Source: Bryocella elongata
GTDB lineage: Bacteria > Acidobacteriota > Terriglobia > Terriglobales > Acidobacteriaceae
Direction: 5' to 3'
NCBI RefSeq assembly: GCF_900108185.1
Contig: NZ_FNVA01000002.1
Location: 496,001 to 560,000 of the forward strand
DNA length: 64,000 nt
Shown: piece by piece, positions 60,466 through 64,000 of the stretch
Layout: the number at the start of each line of letters is the position of its first letter
How positions within the stretch are numbered: position 1 is the stretch's first letter
Notes under the pieces: generated by a model
What the model saw: only the letters and a program-made list of their open reading frames with translations
Told to the model about the DNA's origin: nothing
Databases searched by the model: none
Made by a program: the position numbers and the translations under genes

Positions 60466-61887
60466 ATGATGCAGATGGCGGCGGACGAAGTGGTGGTGGA
60501 AGAGTATGACCTTGTGGTCCTGGGCAGTGGAGAGGGATCGAAGTTTGTGGCGTGGACGCAAGCGAGGCAAGGGAAGCGGGTGGCTGTGATCGAGCAGCGT
60601 TGGGTGGGAGGATCGTGCCCCAACATTGCGTGCCTTCCGAGCAAGAATCTCATTCAGAGCGCGAAGGTGGCGTCGTACTTTTCGCGGGCCGCGGAGTTTG
60701 GCATCGAGACGGCGGGCTACAAGGTGAAGATGGGCGGGGTGATCCAGCGCAAGCGCGGCATGGTGAAGGGGCTGGTGGATATCCACCTGCGTAACTTCGA
60801 GACCAGTGGCGCGGAGCTGGTGCTGGGGCACGGAGTGTTTGTGGAGCCTCGCTTGATCGAGGTGAAGCTGAACACGGGTGGTGTGCGGCGGTTGCGCGGC
60901 ACAGACGTGCTGATTGGAACGGGCACGCATGCGAGGGTGGAAACGATTCCGGGATTGGCAGCGGCGAAGCCACTGACGCATATCGATGCGCTGGAGCTGG
61001 AGACGCTGCCGGAGCACCTGATTGTGCTGGGGGGTGGTTACATCGGGCTGGAGTTTGCCCAGGCGCTGCGGCGGCTGGGAAGCCGCGTGACGGTTGTGGA
61101 GCGGAATGGATCGCTGCTGCATCGCGAGGATGCGGACGTGACGGCCGGGCTGCAGGGTCTCTTCGATGAGGAGGGGATCGAGGTGATTTTGCATGCGACG
61201 GTCGAATCGGTGCTGGGTACCTCAGGTGAGGGCGTTGCAGTTCGCTATCTGCAGGGCGGGGAGGAGAAGACCCTTGAGGGCACACACCTGATGGTGGCGC
61301 TGGGCCGCACGCCGAACACGAAGGGCATCGGACTCGAGCTTGCGGGCGTGGATCTGGACGAGCGCGGGTACGTGAAGGTGAATGCGCGGCTGGAGACGAC
61401 CGCGCCGCATACGTGGGCGCTGGGTGACGTTACGGGGAACCCGCAGTTCACGCACGTCGCGTTCGATGACTTCCGGGTGGTTCGCGACAATCTGGCCGGC
61501 GGCGACCATGTAACGACGGGCCGGCAGGTGCCGTTCGTGATGTTCACCGATCCTGAGTTGGCGCGGATTGGGTTGAGCGAGGCGGAGGCGAAGGCGAAGG
61601 GGATTTCGTATCGGCTGTTCCGGATTCCGATGGCGGCGGTGCTGCGGACGCGAACGCTCTCGGAGACGCGGGGTTTCATGAAGGCTCTGGTGGGCGAGGA
61701 TGATCGCATCCTGGGCATTACGGTGTTTGGTGTGGACGGCGGCGAGATTATGTCGGCGGTGCAGATTGCGATGCTCGCGGGCCTGCCATACACAACGCTG
61801 CGCGATGCTGTTCTGGCGCACCCGACATTGATGGAGGGCCTTGTGGTGCTGTTCTCGTCGACGCCGGTTGTGGTGAAGCCTGACTGA
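60466..61887 (+). CDS. FAD-dependent pyridine nucleotide-disulfide oxidoreductase (mercuric reductase/RclA-like)
   Basis: 473 residues. FAD-binding DLVVLGSGEGSK (15-26), the redox-active pair C51-PNIA-C56 in GGSCPNIACLPSK, NAD-binding LGGGYIGLEFAQAL, and the C-terminal HPTLMEGLVVLFS. The last motif differs from lipoamide dehydrogenase (HPTxSE) and matches the mercuric reductase/RclA subgroup. There is no N-terminal HMA domain or C-terminal Cys pair, so mercury reduction is unlikely. Probable role is detoxification of oxidants or metals. The divergent AraC-type gene resembles the RclR-RclA layout. Confidence 0.88.
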   Translation: MMQMAADEVVVEEYDLVVLGSGEGSKFVAWTQARQGKRVAVIEQRWVGGSCPNIACLPSKNLIQSAKVASYFSRAAEFGIETAGYKVKMGGVIQRKRGMVKGLVDIHLRNFETSGAELVLGHGVFVEPRLIEVKLNTGGVRRLRGTDVLIGTGTHARVETIPGLAAAKPLTHIDALELETLPEHLIVLGGGYIGLEFAQALRRLGSRVTVVERNGSLLHREDADVTAGLQGLFDEEGIEVILHATVESVLGTSGEGVAVRYLQGGEEKTLEGTHLMVALGRTPNTKGIGLELAGVDLDERGYVKVNARLETTAPHTWALGDVTGNPQFTHVAFDDFRVVRDNLAGGDHVTTGRQVPFVMFTDPELARIGLSEAEAKAKGISYRLFRIPMAAVLRTRTLSETRGFMKALVGEDDRILGITVFGVDGGEIMSAVQIAMLAGLPYTTLRDAVLAHPTLMEGLVVLFSSTPVVVKPD

Positions 61888-61941
61888 TCGGGAGTAACTC
61901 CTGCTGGGCACGGATTCATCGAATTGAGAAAGGAGCGCGCG

Positions 61942-62916
61942 ATGAAGGCATTTGTTGTTGAGGTACCGCACGGGGAGTTTCGTAAGGTTGAGCTTGAGAC
62001 GCCCACGCCTGCGGCGGATCAGGTAGTGGTGAGGATTCTTGCGAGCGGGATCAACCCGCTGGATACGAAGATTCGTGCGGGCGAAGCCGGGCACGCGAAG
62101 CAGCCGTTGCCTGCGGTGTTGGGGCTGGATATGGCTGGCGTTGTGGAGTCGGTGGGCGCGCATGTGACGGCGTTCCGGGCTGGCGACGAGGTGTACGGCA
62201 TGGTGGGCGGCGTGGGCGGGCAGCAAGGGACGCTGGCGGAGTTTGTGGCGGCCGATGCGGCGCTGCTGGCGCACAAGCCTGCCAAGCTCACGATGCGGCA
62301 GGCGGCTGCGTTGCCGCTGGTGACGATCACGGCGTGGGAAGGCCTTGTAGACCGGGCCAAGGTGCATGCCGGGCAGACGGTGCTGGTGCATGCAGGGGCT
62401 GGCGGCGTGGGTTATGCCGCGGTGCAGATCGCGCTGGCTTATGGGGCGAAGGTGTTTGCGACGGTGTCGGAGGACAAGCGCGGGATCGTGGAGAGCCTGG
62501 GGGCGGTTGCGATCGACCGGAACACGGCAGTGACGGATTATGTTGCCGAGCATACCGGTGGTGAAGGCTTCGACGTTGTGTATGACACGCTGGGTGGAGC
62601 GGTGCTGGATGCGTCGTTCGTGGCGGTGAAGCGCTATACGGGGCACGTGGTGAGCTGCCTGGGCTGGGGCACGCATGCGTTGGCGCCGCTGTCGTTCCGA
62701 GGGGCTACGTACTCGGGCGTGTTTACGCTGATGCCTTTGCTGACGGGCAAGTATCGCGCGCATCACGGGCACATTCTCGAGGAGGCGTCGAAGCTGGCGG
62801 AGCAGGGGAAGCTGAAGCCGTTGCTTGCGGAGCAGGCGTTCGGACGCGACGAGATTGGGGCAGCTTATGACCAGGTTGCCAAGGGCAGCAAAGGCAAGGT
62901 GGTCATTGAGCTTTGA
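61942..62916 (+). CDS. Medium-chain dehydrogenase/quinone oxidoreductase-like, zinc-less
   Basis: 324 residues from ATG 61942 with AAGGAG upstream. GroES-like N terminus (ILASGINPLDTKIRAGEAGH, PAVLGLDMAGVVESVGAHVT) and the Rossmann motif VLVHAGAGGVGYAAVQIALA. The catalytic and structural zinc cysteines of alcohol dehydrogenases are absent, as in quinone oxidoreductases. It reduces a quinone or enone with NAD(P)H. It follows the FAD oxidoreductase by 54 bp and may share its operon and stress response. Confidence 0.9.
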   Translation: MKAFVVEVPHGEFRKVELETPTPAADQVVVRILASGINPLDTKIRAGEAGHAKQPLPAVLGLDMAGVVESVGAHVTAFRAGDEVYGMVGGVGGQQGTLAEFVAADAALLAHKPAKLTMRQAAALPLVTITAWEGLVDRAKVHAGQTVLVHAGAGGVGYAAVQIALAYGAKVFATVSEDKRGIVESLGAVAIDRNTAVTDYVAEHTGGEGFDVVYDTLGGAVLDASFVAVKRYTGHVVSCLGWGTHALAPLSFRGATYSGVFTLMPLLTGKYRAHHGHILEEASKLAEQGKLKPLLAEQAFGRDEIGAAYDQVAKGSKGKVVIEL

Positions 62917-62929
62917 TGGCGGGCCGGGC

Positions 62930-63922
62930 ATGGATCGCAGACGGTTCCTGGGGGCCGTGTCATTTGCTGGTTTGCACACGATTATGGGGAAGGGTGAATC
63001 GCTCGACCCCATGAAACCATCCGATCCACGGAGGACGGCTATGTCGAATGTTCCGAATATTCCGCTTACATCGCACCATTATGTTGAAGCGGACGGTGTG
63101 CGGGTGTTTTATCGCGAGGCTGGTCCGGTGGATGCGCCGGTGGTGCTGTTGTTGCATGGTTTTCCGACGTCGTCGTTTCAATATCGCGAGCTGATACCGC
63201 GGCTTGCGGACCGGTATCACGTGATCGCGCCGGACCTGCCGGGGTTCGGGTTTACGAAGGTTCCTAAGGAGCGTGGTTATGTGTACACGTTCGATTCGAT
63301 TGCGCACACAATCTTTGCATTCACGGAAGCTTTGAAGCTGAAGCGATATGCGATGTACGTGTTCGACTATGGCGCGCCGACGGGATTCCGGCTGGCAATG
63401 ATGGCGCCGGAGCGCGTCGCAGCGATTGTTTCGCAGAATGGCAATGCGTATGAAGAGGGGCTGGGCGATGCGTGGCAGCCGATTCAGCGCTACTGGCGCG
63501 AGCCGACGCTGGAGCATCGCAATGCCATCCGGGGAGCGTTGACTGCGGAGGGGATGCGTCATGAGTATGGCGTGGGCATACCTAACCCGGAGCTGATCAA
63601 GCCGGAGGGATATACGCTGGATGCCGCGCTGCTGGCTCGTCCGGGTAACGTGGATATCCAATTGGATTTGTTTCTCGACTATGCGAATAACGTGAAGCTG
63701 TATCCGAAGTTTCAGGAGTACTTCCGTAAGTCGCAGGTGCCGCTGCTGGCGGTGTGGGGTAAGTTCGATCCGTACTTTATCCCTGCGGGAGCGGAAGCGT
63801 TTCGGCGGGATCTGCCGCATGCGACGGTGGAGTTTCTGCCGACGGGGCACTTCGCGCTGGAGACGCACCTGTTGGAGGTGACGAGTGCGATGCGTGGGTT
63901 CTTAGCGGCGAACGGCGTTTGA
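62930..63922 (+). CDS. Alpha/beta hydrolase, haloalkane-dehalogenase/epoxide-hydrolase-like
   Basis: 330 residues from ATG 62930, whose first residues MDRRRFLGAVSFAGL form a twin-arginine signal; an ATG at 63041 with GGAGG six bases upstream would give a 293-residue cytoplasmic form. Fold motifs: LLLHGFPTSSFQYRELIP, the nucleophile elbow MYVFDYGAPTGFRL with Asp146 (an Asp nucleophile, as in dehalogenases), GKFDPYF, and TGHFALETH with the catalytic His. Substrate unknown. Follows the quinone oxidoreductase by 13 bp, so probably the last gene of the stress operon. Confidence 0.83.
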   Translation: MDRRRFLGAVSFAGLHTIMGKGESLDPMKPSDPRRTAMSNVPNIPLTSHHYVEADGVRVFYREAGPVDAPVVLLLHGFPTSSFQYRELIPRLADRYHVIAPDLPGFGFTKVPKERGYVYTFDSIAHTIFAFTEALKLKRYAMYVFDYGAPTGFRLAMMAPERVAAIVSQNGNAYEEGLGDAWQPIQRYWREPTLEHRNAIRGALTAEGMRHEYGVGIPNPELIKPEGYTLDAALLARPGNVDIQLDLFLDYANNVKLYPKFQEYFRKSQVPLLAVWGKFDPYFIPAGAEAFRRDLPHATVEFLPTGHFALETHLLEVTSAMRGFLAANGV

Positions 63923-63962
63923 GTTTGCGGCTCGCGTGAGGTCGGCTTTTCATCCAGCTTAT

Positions 63963-63982
63963 GGCGGGGCTAAAGTCCCGCC
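63963..63982. repeat. REP-like palindrome with C-TAAA-G loop
   Basis: Arms GGCGGG and CCCGCC with an inner C-G pair and loop TAAA, the same design as the cluster near 45.2-45.4 kb; the element at 45425-45444 differs by two bases in the centre. It follows the last gene by 40 bases and is followed by CCTACAAAGCGG. Confidence 0.75.
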
Positions 63983-64000
63983 CCTACAAAGCGGAGATAG

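Noticed and set aside
61222-63012. Minus-strand ORF of 596 codons, His/Arg-rich
   Set aside because: Antisense to the FAD oxidoreductase and MDR genes, with the typical shadow composition.
1-64000. tRNA or rRNA genes
   Set aside because: No cloverleaf-like sequence with a TTCGAAT-type arm or rRNA segment was noticed in the intergenic regions read by eye; a covariance search would be needed to exclude them.

Overview
The window looks like chromosomal DNA of a high-GC soil bacterium of the phylum Acidobacteriota, most likely family Acidobacteriaceae (Granulicella/Terriglobus/Edaphobacter type). The basis is inference from gene content: a TIGR03435-family protein, which is largely restricted to this phylum, an OmpL-like beta-barrel porin, many CAZymes, and short palindromic repeats of the kind scattered in these genomes. 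No rRNA, tRNA, CRISPR array, transposase or phage gene was recognised.

Layout. 1-6.3 kb: the C-terminal tail of FtsZ, a stand-alone penicillin-binding transpeptidase, an outer-membrane porin (minus strand), and the nnr-tsaE pair. 6.4-7.0 kb: a 33-residue membrane peptide gene with its own terminator. 7.0-15.7 kb: a long minus-strand run, probably one or two operons, of CPBP protease, penicillin acylase, GT-C-like membrane protein, ispA, two small proteins and a methyltransferase with a histone-H1-like tail. 15.9-17.6 kb: a DHH phosphoesterase and a CatA-like acetyltransferase.

17.7-30.8 kb is a carbohydrate-use locus without SusC/SusD: a SorC-type regulator, GH79 and GH30 enzymes (overlapping genes, minus strand), a sugar isomerase/epimerase, an AraC regulator, a phytanoyl-CoA-dioxygenase-like enzyme, and an operon of GPH-type sugar symporter, GH31 glycosidase and a parallel beta-helix enzyme linked by 4-bp overlaps. 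The set suggests uptake and breakdown of a plant-type, uronic-acid- or xylose-containing glycan; the substrate is inferred.

30.9-39.8 kb is a mixed accessory region: secreted small proteins, a TIGR04325-like methyltransferase, a BtuF-like binding protein, DUF167, a small protein with caspase-like (clan CD) His-Gly and Cys motifs, TIGR03435, DUF488, an intact MNT antitoxin next to a broken HepT toxin, a duplicated MNT tail, and an orphan HEPN-like protein.

39.9-64 kb carries uvrB, a DUF2157 membrane pair, greB, a repeat-rich spacer, an RluA-family protein lacking the usual catalytic Asp, an acyltransferase, a DHA2 efflux pump with divergent AraC regulator, an ArsR/SDR pair around a perfect palindrome, DUF418 flanked by seven copies of a repeat core, qorB with a divergent HxlR regulator, a chemoreceptor without HAMP, and a redox set (cytochrome b with sulfite-oxidase-family enzyme, protoglobin, FAD disulfide oxidoreductase, zinc-less MDR, alpha/beta hydrolase).
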